Of a DNA stretch of 64,000 bases, positions 1 to 7,319 are shown piece by piece (the first letter of the stretch is position 1; the number at the start of each line of letters is the position of its first letter). Source of the DNA: JBBROS01 sp965260935 (GTDB lineage: Bacteria; Pseudomonadota; Alphaproteobacteria; Acetobacterales; Acetobacteraceae); the NCBI GenBank assembly GCA_965260935.1, contig OZ253374.1, positions 2,046,001 through 2,110,000 on the forward strand, in the 5' to 3' direction. The notes below the pieces were generated by a model. That model was not told where the DNA came from and made no database searches. It saw only the letters and a program-made list of their open reading frames with translations. Both the position numbers and the translations under genes were made by a program.

Positions 1-1
1 C

Positions 2-82
2 CCGGCCCTTGCCACGGCGATGGCCGGGCAACTCCACCAATTCATCCAGCAACAGCGAGCGCCAAGGAATGAACAAGGCTGA
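2..82 (+). CDS. C-terminal tail of a probable Tm-1-like ATP-binding protein (partial)
   Basis: An open frame runs in from the left edge and stops with TGA at 80-82. Only 26 residues are visible (Pro-Ala-Leu-Ala-Thr-Ala-Met ... Asn-Glu-Gln-Gly). It overlaps the start of the next gene by 14 bases. In many bacteria the TIM-barrel PEP-hydrolase-family gene lies directly behind a UPF0261/Tm-1-like ATP-binding gene, and the overlap fits translational coupling of such a pair. The identification is by neighbourhood only, because the visible tail carries no diagnostic motif. Confidence 0.45.
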   Translation, partial: PALATAMAGQLHQFIQQQRAPRNEQG

Positions 83-911
83 TGTCATACAGCGCCTGCG
101 CAAGCAGGTGACGGACGGCATTCCCATCGTCGGCGCCGGCGCGGGCACCGGGATTTCCGCCAAGTGCGAGGAGGCGGGCGGCGCCGACCTGATCGTCATC
201 TACAATTCCGGGCGTTTCCGCATGGCCGGGCGGGGCTCGATCGCCGGCTTGATGCCGTACGGCGACGCGAACCAGATCGTCATGGAAATGGCTGCCGAGG
301 TGCTGCCCGTCGTGAAGCATACCCCCGTGCTGGCCGGGGTCTGCGGCACCGACCCGTTTCGGCAGATGCCGCGCTTCCTCCGGCAGTTGCAGGATATGGG
401 CTTCAGCGGGGTGCAGAACTTCCCGACCGTCGGCCTGTTCGAGGGGCGCATCCGGGCGAACATGGAAGAAACCGGCATGGGTTTCGACCGGGAAGTGGAA
501 ATGATCCGTTTGGCCGGCGAGATCGGCCTGCTTACGACCCCTTACGTGTTCAACCCCGAGGAGGCGCGGGCGATGGCGCGAGTCCGGGCGGACATCATCG
601 TGGCGCATCTCGGCACCACGGTCTCGGGCGCGGTCGGCGCGCAATCGGTGATGTCGCTGGACGAAGGGGTCGAGCGCATCCAAGCGATGGCCGACGCGGC
701 ATGGGAGGTCGATCCGGATGCGCTGGTGATCTGTCATGGCGGCCCGGTCGCGACCGTAGAGGACACGCGTCACGTGCTCGGGCGCGTGAAGGGCTTGGCC
801 GGGTTCTATGGCGCGTCCAGCATGGAGCGCTTGCCCGTCGAGATCGCCATCACGGAGAACGTCGCGCGTTTCAAGGCCCTGAAGCTCACCCCTTCCAAGG
901 TTTTTGAGTAG
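69..911 (+). CDS. Phosphoenolpyruvate hydrolase-family TIM-barrel protein
   Basis: 280 residues if started at the ATG at 69; an ATG at 9 in frame would add 20 low-complexity residues inside the upstream gene. The sequence reads as a TIM barrel: a glycine-rich first strand (GIPIVGAGAGTGISAK), then IYNSGRFRMAGRGS, PVLAGVCGTDPF and GFSGVQNFPTVG, ending with a phosphate-binding-like region (HGGPVA ... FYGASSMERLPVE). This is the PEP_hydrolase (PF09370) family, distantly related to IGPS-type barrels and usually encoded next to Tm-1-like ATP-binding proteins. The substrate is not settled for most members, so the family name should not be read as proof of PEP hydrolysis. Overlap with the upstream tail suggests an operon. 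Confidence 0.85.
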   Translation: MNKADVIQRLRKQVTDGIPIVGAGAGTGISAKCEEAGGADLIVIYNSGRFRMAGRGSIAGLMPYGDANQIVMEMAAEVLPVVKHTPVLAGVCGTDPFRQMPRFLRQLQDMGFSGVQNFPTVGLFEGRIRANMEETGMGFDREVEMIRLAGEIGLLTTPYVFNPEEARAMARVRADIIVAHLGTTVSGAVGAQSVMSLDEGVERIQAMADAAWEVDPDALVICHGGPVATVEDTRHVLGRVKGLAGFYGASSMERLPVEIAITENVARFKALKLTPSKVFE

Positions 912-1011
912 GCCCCCAGGCGTCGTGCTCTGATTTGACGAGCGGACAGGGCCTCACCCAACAATGACGCCCGCACTCCCGATCAGGACGGCGGCGGGCC
1001 GGCACGCGGCA

Positions 1012-1227
1012 GGCCGGGGCGCTGATAATTCCCAGGCCCCTCACGGCCAGCTCGATCTGGGAGGCGAGATCGTGAACGATCGTTGCCGCTGGCGGGGCGA
1101 TCCGTACGGTCTCGCCGGCGGACCGCAGGACCCATGGCACGATCAAGCTGGTGATCTGACTGCGGCACATCACAGCGCGGTGATTGAGCAGGTCGCTTGA
1201 ACGATTCGGCATCGGTCGGGCACGAAG
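1012..1227 (-). pseudogene. LysR-type regulator remnant (substrate-binding domain fragment)
   Basis: Read on the minus strand this stretch gives the typical C-terminal half of a LysR effector domain: SSDLLNHRAV, then SQITSLIVPWVL, then APPAATIVHD and LAVRGLGIISAPA. These match the usual order: DLL-H-C block, variable strand, N/HD motif, G-LG-I--P. No helix-turn-helix domain or plausible start lies upstream in the same frame, and beyond the fragment the frame reads antisense to another remnant. It is therefore a truncated relic. Confidence 0.6.
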
Positions 1228-1680
1228 ATAGGTCGGCGAGGCGACCCCGCCAACGTCGGCAAACCTTCGCCGAATGCGACGGTCACGCGCAAGGGAGGGC
1301 GCTTCGACGCCGCGCACCGCGCCCCACCGACCCAACCTGACCCGGCTCTCTGGCCGCCGGCGGACTTCGACGTGCTGGTGCAGGCGTACAACGCTCGTGG
1401 CTTCCGCGCGCCCTGCGCGTGGTACCTCAACGACGACGCCAACATCGCCTACGCGCGCAAGGCGCCCAATGGCGGCCGCCTGTCTCAGCCGGCGCTCTTC
1501 GTGAACGGCGACTTCGATCAGACCAACACTATCATCGGTCATCGCCAGGGCGAGCCGATGCGCGCGGCCTGCCAAGACCTCACCGTGACGAGCCTGCCCA
1601 CCGCGCATTGGCTGCCGCTGGAGCGCAAGGCTGAACTCGTCCAGGCCATGCGTACCTGGCTCCGGAGCAAAAAGCTTTGA
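1201..1680 (+). pseudogene. Alpha/beta-hydrolase (epoxide-hydrolase-like) C-terminal remnant
   Basis: The frame is open from just after a TGA at 1198 to TGA at 1678. It reads RKGGRFDAAHRAPP, then PALWPPADFDVLVQAY, CAWYLNDDANIAYA, PALFVNGDFDQTN and LPTAHWLPLERKAELV. The DFD and AHW motifs are the acid and histidine regions of an epoxide-hydrolase-type alpha/beta hydrolase. The oxyanion and nucleophile half is missing, and a GTG at 1372 gives only 102 residues. It lies head-to-head with the LysR remnant, so an original regulator/hydrolase pair may have decayed together. Confidence 0.6.
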
Positions 1681-2095
1681 CGGCGGCGACCGAGGAACGT
1701 GCCTGCGCGTGTAGGGTGCGACAGCCCTCAGCGACCGCGGCATCGTCAACTTGCTGGCCCATAGATGCGGCGAGACCCACGACGCAGGCCGAGCGCAGCT
1801 ATGGTCACGCTGCGGCGGCAACACCGGTGATCTCGGCCCAGGCCCGGAAGGCGTGGGCGCGAGCGGCACGATACTGGGCGGTAGGGAGGCGGTGACGATG
1901 TGACGCCCGTCCGGATCGGTCGGGTCGTGGACTTCGTCCTCCCGCTCGCGCGCCTGTTCGCCGCCGGAGGTAACGAGCGAGCAGCCGAAGCTCGTGAATG
2001 AGTCGGCTCGTGGATCAGGCTGGCACGAGGCGGGGGACAGGGCCGTGCCCGCGTGGCATCCTGCGGCCCGGCAGCGGCGAGATGGCAGGTTGTAT
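1681..2095. other. Gene-poor stretch, no supportable gene
   Basis: No frame here has a recognisable protein, start and ribosome-binding site. The minus strand around 1800-1960 reads VHDPTDPDGRHIVTASLP, which looks protein-like but has no visible beginning and runs into the antisense of the hydrolase remnant. It may be another fragment of the same decayed region. Confidence 0.4.
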
Positions 2096-3268
2096 ATGGG
2101 CGAAGGATGCGTGGACGTGGCGGTTATCGGGGGCGGCGTGATCGGCTGCGCCACCGCCTTCTTCCTGCGGGAGCTCGGGTTCGGCGGCAGCGTCACGGTG
2201 TTCGAGAAAGACCCGTCCTACCAGTTCGCCTCCACCGCCCGCTCGGCCGCGTCCATCCGGCAGCAGTTCACCACGCCGGTCAGCACGCAGATGTCGCAGT
2301 TCTCGTTCGGCTTCCTGGCCAGCCTTGCGGACCGGTTCGGGCCGGATGGGGACATCGCGCTCGTCCGCGGCGCTTACCTGCTGCTCGCGGACGCGGCGCG
2401 GGCCGACATGCTGCGGTCGTGCCATCAAAGCTTCGTCCGGCTGGGCGCCTCGGTCGGGTGGCTTGACCAGCGCGAGCTGGCCGCGCGGTTCCCTTGGCTG
2501 CGAACGGAGGACCTGGTGGGCGGGACGCTCGGCTTGGCCGGGGAGGGGTGGTTCGACGCCTACATGCTGTTGCGCTTGCTGCGGCGGCAGGCGCGCGCGC
2601 TGGGGGTCAAGTTCATCGACAGGGAGATCGTCGGCTTTGAACGCGACCGCGCCGGGGTGGCCGCGGTGGTGTGCGCCAAGGGCGAGAAACATGCCTGCGG
2701 CGCCGCCGTCATCGCCGCCGGGCCGGCCTCGGGGCAGGTGGCGGCGCTCGCCGGGTGCGACTTGCCGGTCGAGCCGCGCAAGCGGACGATGTTCGTGATC
2801 CAGGCCCCGCTCGATCCTGCGGGGATGCCGTTCGTGTTCGACGCGTCGGGCATCGCGCTGCGCCCGGAAGGCGACCGCTTCATCTGCAGCGCGCTGCCGG
2901 GCGAGGAGCGCGACCCGCATCCGGGCCTGGACTTCGAGCCTGACCACACCTTGTTCGAGGACGCCGTTTGGCCGGCCTTGGCCCACCGCATCCCCGCGCT
3001 GGAGCGGCTGCGGCTGCAGAGCGCCTGGGCCGGGCACTACGAGATGAACCTGTTCGACCACAACGGCGTGGTGGGGCGTCATCCCGAGTTGCGCAACCTG
3101 ATCTTCGCGACCGGGTTTTCCGGGCATGGCGTGATGCACGCGCCGGCGACCGGGCGCGGGGTGGCCGAACTGATCCTGCATGGCCGTTACGTGTCGCTCG
3201 ACCTCGGCGCGCTGTGCTTTGAGCGGATCGCGGCGCAGGCCCCGATCCATGAGGCGCTTGTTTATTGA
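2096..3268 (+). CDS. FAD-dependent oxidoreductase, DAO family (glycine/D-amino-acid oxidase-like)
   Basis: 390 residues from the ATG at 2096; an upstream in-frame start at 1994 would add 34 residues with no domain match. The N-terminal Rossmann motif is clear (VAVIGGGVIGCATAFFLREL, GGGVIG at residues 12-17), followed by an FAD-ribose acidic residue region (VTVFEKD). STARSAASIRQQF is the motif that binds the flavin in sarcosine-oxidase-like DAO proteins. The C-terminus has NLIFATGFSGHGVMHAPATG, the second conserved FAD contact. Such enzymes oxidise N-methylated or D-amino acids, but the substrate cannot be read from the sequence. It sits 39 bases before the molybdenum-hydroxylase-like gene and may be co-transcribed with it. 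Confidence 0.85.
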   Translation: MGEGCVDVAVIGGGVIGCATAFFLRELGFGGSVTVFEKDPSYQFASTARSAASIRQQFTTPVSTQMSQFSFGFLASLADRFGPDGDIALVRGAYLLLADAARADMLRSCHQSFVRLGASVGWLDQRELAARFPWLRTEDLVGGTLGLAGEGWFDAYMLLRLLRRQARALGVKFIDREIVGFERDRAGVAAVVCAKGEKHACGAAVIAAGPASGQVAALAGCDLPVEPRKRTMFVIQAPLDPAGMPFVFDASGIALRPEGDRFICSALPGEERDPHPGLDFEPDHTLFEDAVWPALAHRIPALERLRLQSAWAGHYEMNLFDHNGVVGRHPELRNLIFATGFSGHGVMHAPATGRGVAELILHGRYVSLDLGALCFERIAAQAPIHEALVY

Positions 3269-3307
3269 CGTCCTCTCCATTGTTTGATTCCTGGGAGCCA
3301 CGAGGCC

Positions 3308-5632
3308 ATGACTGAGCGCGTGCGCCGGGCCACGAACGCCGACGATCCGCGGTCGGCGCGCCGCGTGGAGGACGACCGGTTCCTGCGCGGCGCCGGCGCC
3401 TACACCGATGACCTGGCCGGCGAGGCCGCGCTGCACGCCGTTTTCGTGCGCTCGCCCAGAGCCCATGCCAGGATCGGGGCCATCAATGCCGGTGCGGCGG
3501 CGTCCATGCCCGGCGTCCTTGCCGTTTTTACGGCGGCGGACCTGCTCGGGGAGGGTGTTCAGCCGATTCCCTGCGCCATACGCCTGCCGTCCGTCGAGCC
3601 GCTGATCGTTCCGCCCCGGCACGCGCTGGCCGCCGGGCACGTGCGCCACGTCGGCGAAGCGGTCGCGATGGTCGTGGCCGAAACGCGGCTTGCCGCCCGC
3701 GATGCCGCCGAGCATGTGACGGCGGAGTACGAGGACCTTCCCGCCGTGGTTCTGCCCGGGGCCGCGCTGGCGGACGGCGCGCCGCGGATCTGGCCGGAGG
3801 CGCCGGGCAACCTGGCTTACCGGTTCGAGCGCGGCGACCGCGATGCCGTGGCCCGGGCCTTCGAGACCGCCGCGCATCGGGTCACGCTGGAGCTGGTCAA
3901 CAACCGGGTCGTTGCGGCGTCGCTGGAGACCCGTGCGGCGACCGCTTCGTTTGACGCCGCTTCGGGGCGTTTGCGCCTGACGCTGAGCGGGCAGGACGTC
4001 CATGCCATCCGCCATGACCTGGCCGCGTGCTTCGGCTTGCCGGACGAGGCCGTGCAGGTGGCCTGCCCCGATGTCGGCGGGGGGTTCGGGATGAAGAACG
4101 TGGTGCATCCGGAATACGTGGCGCTGCTCTGGGCGGCGCGGCGGTTGGGCCGTCCGGTGCATTGGGCGGCCGAGCGGACGGAGGATTTCCTGAGCGGCGT
4201 GCACGGGCGCGACAACGTGACCTCCGCGCGGCTCGCGCTCGATGCGGACGGGCGGTTCCTTGCGCTTGATGTCGACACGATCGGCAACCTCGGGGCCTAC
4301 GTGTCGGCGCTGGGGCCGGGGGCATCGACGTTGGCGCCCTCGACGGCGATGGGCGGCGTTTACGCCATTCCGGCGGTTTTCATGGCTGTCCGCGGCGCGT
4401 TCACCAATACCGTGCCGGTTGACGCCTACCGGGGGGCGGGCAAGCCCGAGGCGAACTACCTGATCGAGCGCCTGATCGACGTGGCGGCTGACCAGTTGGG
4501 CCATGGCCGCGCCGCGCTGCGCCGGATGAACCTGATCGACGCGTTTCCCTACCGGTCCGCGCTCGGCATCGAGATCGACACCGGGCGGTTCCGGGCGAAC
4601 CTGGATGCGGCGGTTGAGGCGGCCGGGGACCCCGCGCGTCGCCGGGCCGAGGCGGCGGCGCGGGGGCGTTTATATGGCCAGGGCATCGCGTGCTTCCTTG
4701 AAACCTCGCGCGGGGCGCCCACCGAAGGCGGCGCGGTGCGGTTCCGCCGCGACGGGACCGTGGAGCTGCTGTCCGGCACGCAGTCCAACGGGCAGGGGCA
4801 TGAGACGAGCTTCGCGCAGATCGCCGCGAAGAGGCTCGGGCTGCCGGCGGCGCGGTTCCGCCTGGTGCAGGCCGACACGGGGCGGATCGCGGCCGGCTCC
4901 GGCCATGGCGGGGCACGGTCGCTGCCCATGGCCGGCGCCGCTTTGCTGATGGCGCTGGACGCAAGCCTTGCCAAGGCGCGGCGGGAGGCCGGGCGGCTGC
5001 TGCAAGCCGACCCGGCTGCTGTCCGGTTCGAGGCCGGGACGTTCCTTGCCGCCGGGCCTGGCAGCATCACGCTTGCCGACATGATCGGCATGGTTCCGGA
5101 GGGGGCGCTGGACGCCGAGGCGCTTAATCCGAACGAGCTGTTCGTGTTCCCGAACGGCTGCCACGTGGCGGAGGTCGAGGTCGATCCGGAGACCGGGGCG
5201 GTGGCTCTGCTGCGCTACGTGGCGTCCGACGATTACGGCGTGCTGGTCAACCCGCTGCTGACCGAGGGGCAGGTGCAGGGCGGGCTGGCGCAGGGGATCG
5301 GGCAGGCATTGCTGGAGCGGGTGCATTACGATGCCGAATACGGGCAACTGCTGACGGCCACGTTCTCCGATTACACGCTGCCGCGGGCCGCGGACCTGCC
5401 GTGGCTCGAGGTCCGGTTCGATGAAGCGGCGCCGACGGGGCGCAACCCGCTTGGCGCGAAAGGCGCGGGCCAGGCTGGGGCGATCGGGGCGCCGCAAGCG
5501 GTGATGGCGGCGATCACGGACGCGATAGGGGTCGCCCACCTGGACATGCCGGCCACGCCCGAAACGGTGTGGCGCGCGTGCCGGGGGCGAGGGGCTGGGG
5601 CGGACGCCTTGCGGGACGGAGCGACGGGTTGA
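3308..5632 (+). CDS. Xanthine dehydrogenase-family molybdopterin-binding subunit (orphan large subunit, Glu to Gln at the catalytic position)
   Basis: 774 residues from ATG 3308, preceded by GGGAG at 3293-3297. The N-terminal a/b hammerhead begins RFLRGAGAYTDDL. Mo-cofactor motifs follow: CPDVGGGFGMKN, NTVPVDAYRGAGKPEANY (the AYRGAG active-site loop type rather than AYRCSFR of form I CoxL) and GTQSNGQGHET. Near the C-terminus the usual GxKGxGEAG motif reads GAKGAGQAG: the Glu that activates the substrate water in characterised family members is Gln (CAG at 5471-5473, residue 722). No FAD or 2Fe-2S subunit gene is adjacent, so partners must be elsewhere or the protein works differently. The family normally oxidises aldehydes, purines or CO. 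Confidence 0.85.
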   Translation: MTERVRRATNADDPRSARRVEDDRFLRGAGAYTDDLAGEAALHAVFVRSPRAHARIGAINAGAAASMPGVLAVFTAADLLGEGVQPIPCAIRLPSVEPLIVPPRHALAAGHVRHVGEAVAMVVAETRLAARDAAEHVTAEYEDLPAVVLPGAALADGAPRIWPEAPGNLAYRFERGDRDAVARAFETAAHRVTLELVNNRVVAASLETRAATASFDAASGRLRLTLSGQDVHAIRHDLAACFGLPDEAVQVACPDVGGGFGMKNVVHPEYVALLWAARRLGRPVHWAAERTEDFLSGVHGRDNVTSARLALDADGRFLALDVDTIGNLGAYVSALGPGASTLAPSTAMGGVYAIPAVFMAVRGAFTNTVPVDAYRGAGKPEANYLIERLIDVAADQLGHGRAALRRMNLIDAFPYRSALGIEIDTGRFRANLDAAVEAAGDPARRRAEAAARGRLYGQGIACFLETSRGAPTEGGAVRFRRDGTVELLSGTQSNGQGHETSFAQIAAKRLGLPAARFRLVQADTGRIAAGSGHGGARSLPMAGAALLMALDASLAKARREAGRLLQADPAAVRFEAGTFLAAGPGSITLADMIGMVPEGALDAEALNPNELFVFPNGCHVAEVEVDPETGAVALLRYVASDDYGVLVNPLLTEGQVQGGLAQGIGQALLERVHYDAEYGQLLTATFSDYTLPRAADLPWLEVRFDEAAPTGRNPLGAKGAGQAGAIGAPQAVMAAITDAIGVAHLDMPATPETVWRACRGRGAGADALRDGATG

Positions 5633-5763
5633 CGTTCGAACGGGCGGGGGTGCTTCGAAAACTGCCACTTACGCTACAACCGTGCCGCAGGCCCTGACCG
5701 AGGGTGAGATGCTTGGCGGGGCTGCGTGTCGCCGCATCCGGGCGGCCCCGCGCGTCGTCGATG

Positions 5764-6279
5764 TCATCCCCCAAGCTCGCCCGGCGTTGGCTGACGCCCC
5801 CAAGCCGCCGTTGCGGGCGGGAAGGCGTGATGACGGATGTGCCCGAAGCAGGGTTGCAGGAAGAGGCCGGCCCGGTTCAGCTCATTGACCAGCCCGGTGG
5901 CGCTCGTGCCTGCCGGGGTCGCGGCCGTTGGCTTCAGCAGCGTGCGGAACAGGAGGAGGCGCTCGAAACTCTGCCGTTCCTGCGTGAGGGACAGGATGTC
6001 GAGCAGAATCTGCTCGTCCGAGCTGACGCCGGGGCGGCTTGGGCAATAGATGGCGAGGTTGCGGCAGGCGGCGTTGTCCAGCACCCACATCAGGCCGAAC
6101 AGATAGCCTGACGCCAGCGGCGCGCCCAGGCGGGTGAAAACCGGGGTGACCTTGTTTTCGACCGCCGTGCGGCGGCGGCGTCCGGCGACCCAGGTCCGCA
6201 TCGCCCATAACAGCGCAAGCTCGGTGAGCGGCGGGACCGTTTGCTCGCGGACGCCGTTGCCGGGTTCGTTTTTCTCCAT
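5764..6279 (-). CDS. Conserved hypothetical protein, 171 aa
   Basis: A clear AAGGAG sits on the minus strand at 6290-6295, eleven bases before the ATG. The protein is soluble-looking with one hydrophobic patch (LASGYLFGLMWVLDNAAC) and a conserved-looking core, CRNLAIYCPSRPGVSSDEQ followed by ILLDILSLTQERQSFERLLL. The C-terminal 30 residues are proline/glycine-rich and probably disordered. I do not recognise a family. The downstream neighbour faces it convergently, and a palindromic repeat cluster lies just upstream. Confidence 0.7.
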   Translation of the reverse strand: MEKNEPGNGVREQTVPPLTELALLWAMRTWVAGRRRRTAVENKVTPVFTRLGAPLASGYLFGLMWVLDNAACRNLAIYCPSRPGVSSDEQILLDILSLTQERQSFERLLLFRTLLKPTAATPAGTSATGLVNELNRAGLFLQPCFGHIRHHAFPPATAAWGRQPTPGELGG

Positions 6280-6319
6280 GCTTGGTGTTCTCCTTCGTTT
6301 CTCGCATTAATGCAGGATG

Positions 6320-6440
6320 CTAGTGTCCCGGTTCAGAAATCCGTCGTGCTGAAATTGCGTGCCCCGGGACACTAGCCCTTTGTTTTCGTGGCCTGCTTAT
6401 CCCAGAAGTTCGAAGGCGAACTTCTGGGACAGGACACTAG
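6320..6440. repeat. Cluster of inverted repeats, possible MITE or IS remnant
   Basis: CTAGTGTCCC at 6320-6329 is the exact inverse of GGGACACTAG at 6366-6375, and GGACACTAG recurs at 6432-6440. Between the last two lies a perfect 12-bp stem with a 4-base loop (CCCAGAAGTTCG at 6401-6412 against CGAACTTCTGGG at 6417-6428). Repeated termini plus an internal hairpin and no coding capacity resemble a non-autonomous element. No transposase is nearby and no target duplication is obvious. Confidence 0.5.
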
Positions 6441-6559
6441 ATGCAACTGCGAATGATTTGCAAGTGGGCGGAGGCCGGTCATAGGATGGCGGGTCCGATC
6501 AGGGCCGAGGACGTGCTCGCCGCGTTTGATGGAGGCTGCGCGGCGTTGGGCAGGGCCGG

Positions 6560-7033
6560 TCAGGCCGGGTCGGCGTTTCGTTCGCGCAGGAACGCGCTGA
6601 AGGCCGCGAGCGTGGGTTCCGAGACGTAGTGCTCGATGCCCTCGGCGTCCGACTCGGCGGCCTCAAGCGGAACGCCCACCGCGACCAGCAGGGCGACGAC
6701 GATCCGGTGGCGCTTGCGCACCCGTTCGGCCAGCTCCTGCCCGGCGGGCGTCAGGAACACGCCCCGGTAGGGCCGCGCGGTGGCGAGGCCCTCGCGCTTG
6801 AGGCGCTGGATGCTCTTGATCGCGGTGGCGTGGGAGACGCCGAGGCGGCGGGCGATATCGGTTGAGCGGGCCTCGCCCGCGGCGGCGAGCAGGTCCGAGA
6901 TCAGCTCGGCGTAGTCTTCCAGCAGGGCAGTCGAGCGTCCGGTCCTGGCTTTGCCGAAGCGCTCGGCCTGGGTTGGTTCCTCCGGCAGGTCCGCGATGGG
7001 GGCGTCCGGCTGCGCCTTGGTCTGCACCGTCAT
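6560..7033 (-). CDS. mntR: Manganese-responsive transcriptional regulator MntR
   Basis: 157 residues from the ATG at 7033; the longer open frame upstream has no family match. DtxR/MntR-type winged helix: LEDYAELISDLL, then STDIARRLGVSHATAIKSIQRL (helix-turn-helix about residues 57-79), PYRGVFLTPAGQ (wing) and the dimerisation/metal helix. Candidate metal ligands by comparison with Bacillus MntR are Asp40, Glu43, His109, Glu131, Glu134 and His135, all present. It lies divergently from mntH, and a palindrome sits over the mntH promoter, which fits Mn-dependent repression of the transporter. Confidence 0.9.
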   Translation of the reverse strand: MTVQTKAQPDAPIADLPEEPTQAERFGKARTGRSTALLEDYAELISDLLAAAGEARSTDIARRLGVSHATAIKSIQRLKREGLATARPYRGVFLTPAGQELAERVRKRHRIVVALLVAVGVPLEAAESDAEGIEHYVSEPTLAAFSAFLRERNADPA

Positions 7034-7259
7034 TGCTCGTGTCCGCCCGAAGGTTCCGACGCGCCGGTTGAGGCCGGGCTTGCTGACGCCGCGGTTCGTG
7101 CATGAGCGACTTCTTGCAGCCCAGGCGACAAGACTTGAATGGCGCGCGCAGGCATTCGCTACCGTGCGACGCCAGCCGCCGCAAGGGGCGTTGCGCGACA
7201 GGCGCTTCATTATGACGTTTGCGGCAGGCTTTCTGCATTGTTGTTAAAGGTCAAGCCTC

Positions 7260-7289
7260 TTGACGCAAATGTAGCCTAGTGCACATTCT
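7260..7289 (+). promoter_or_regulatory. Probable mntH promoter with overlapping MntR-type operator
   Basis: TTGACG at 7260-7265 is a good -35. A weak -10 (CATTCT) lies at 7284-7289 after 18 bases. The interval contains an imperfect palindrome with AATGT/ACATT arms (7268-7287), placed where a bound repressor would block RNA polymerase. Assignment to MntR rests on its divergent position between mntR and mntH. Confidence 0.45.
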
Positions 7290-7319
7290 ACTCGCAGGAC
7301 ATTAGGGGTTCCTGGAACA

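Noticed and set aside
2015..4504. Very long minus-strand open frame (829 codons) opposite the DAO and hydroxylase genes
   Set aside because: It is the antisense shadow of two well-supported genes in GC-rich DNA; its product is Arg/His/Pro-rich with no domain and no ribosome-binding site. The same applies to 27127-29322 and 38055-39581.
4401..4964. Arg/Pro-rich minus-strand frame inside the hydroxylase gene
   Set aside because: Composition typical of an antisense shadow, and the plus-strand gene is continuous and well conserved here.
7034..7210. N-terminal extension of MntR by 59 residues
   Set aside because: The extra sequence is Arg/Ser/Cys-rich, has no family match, and lies over the divergent promoter region.
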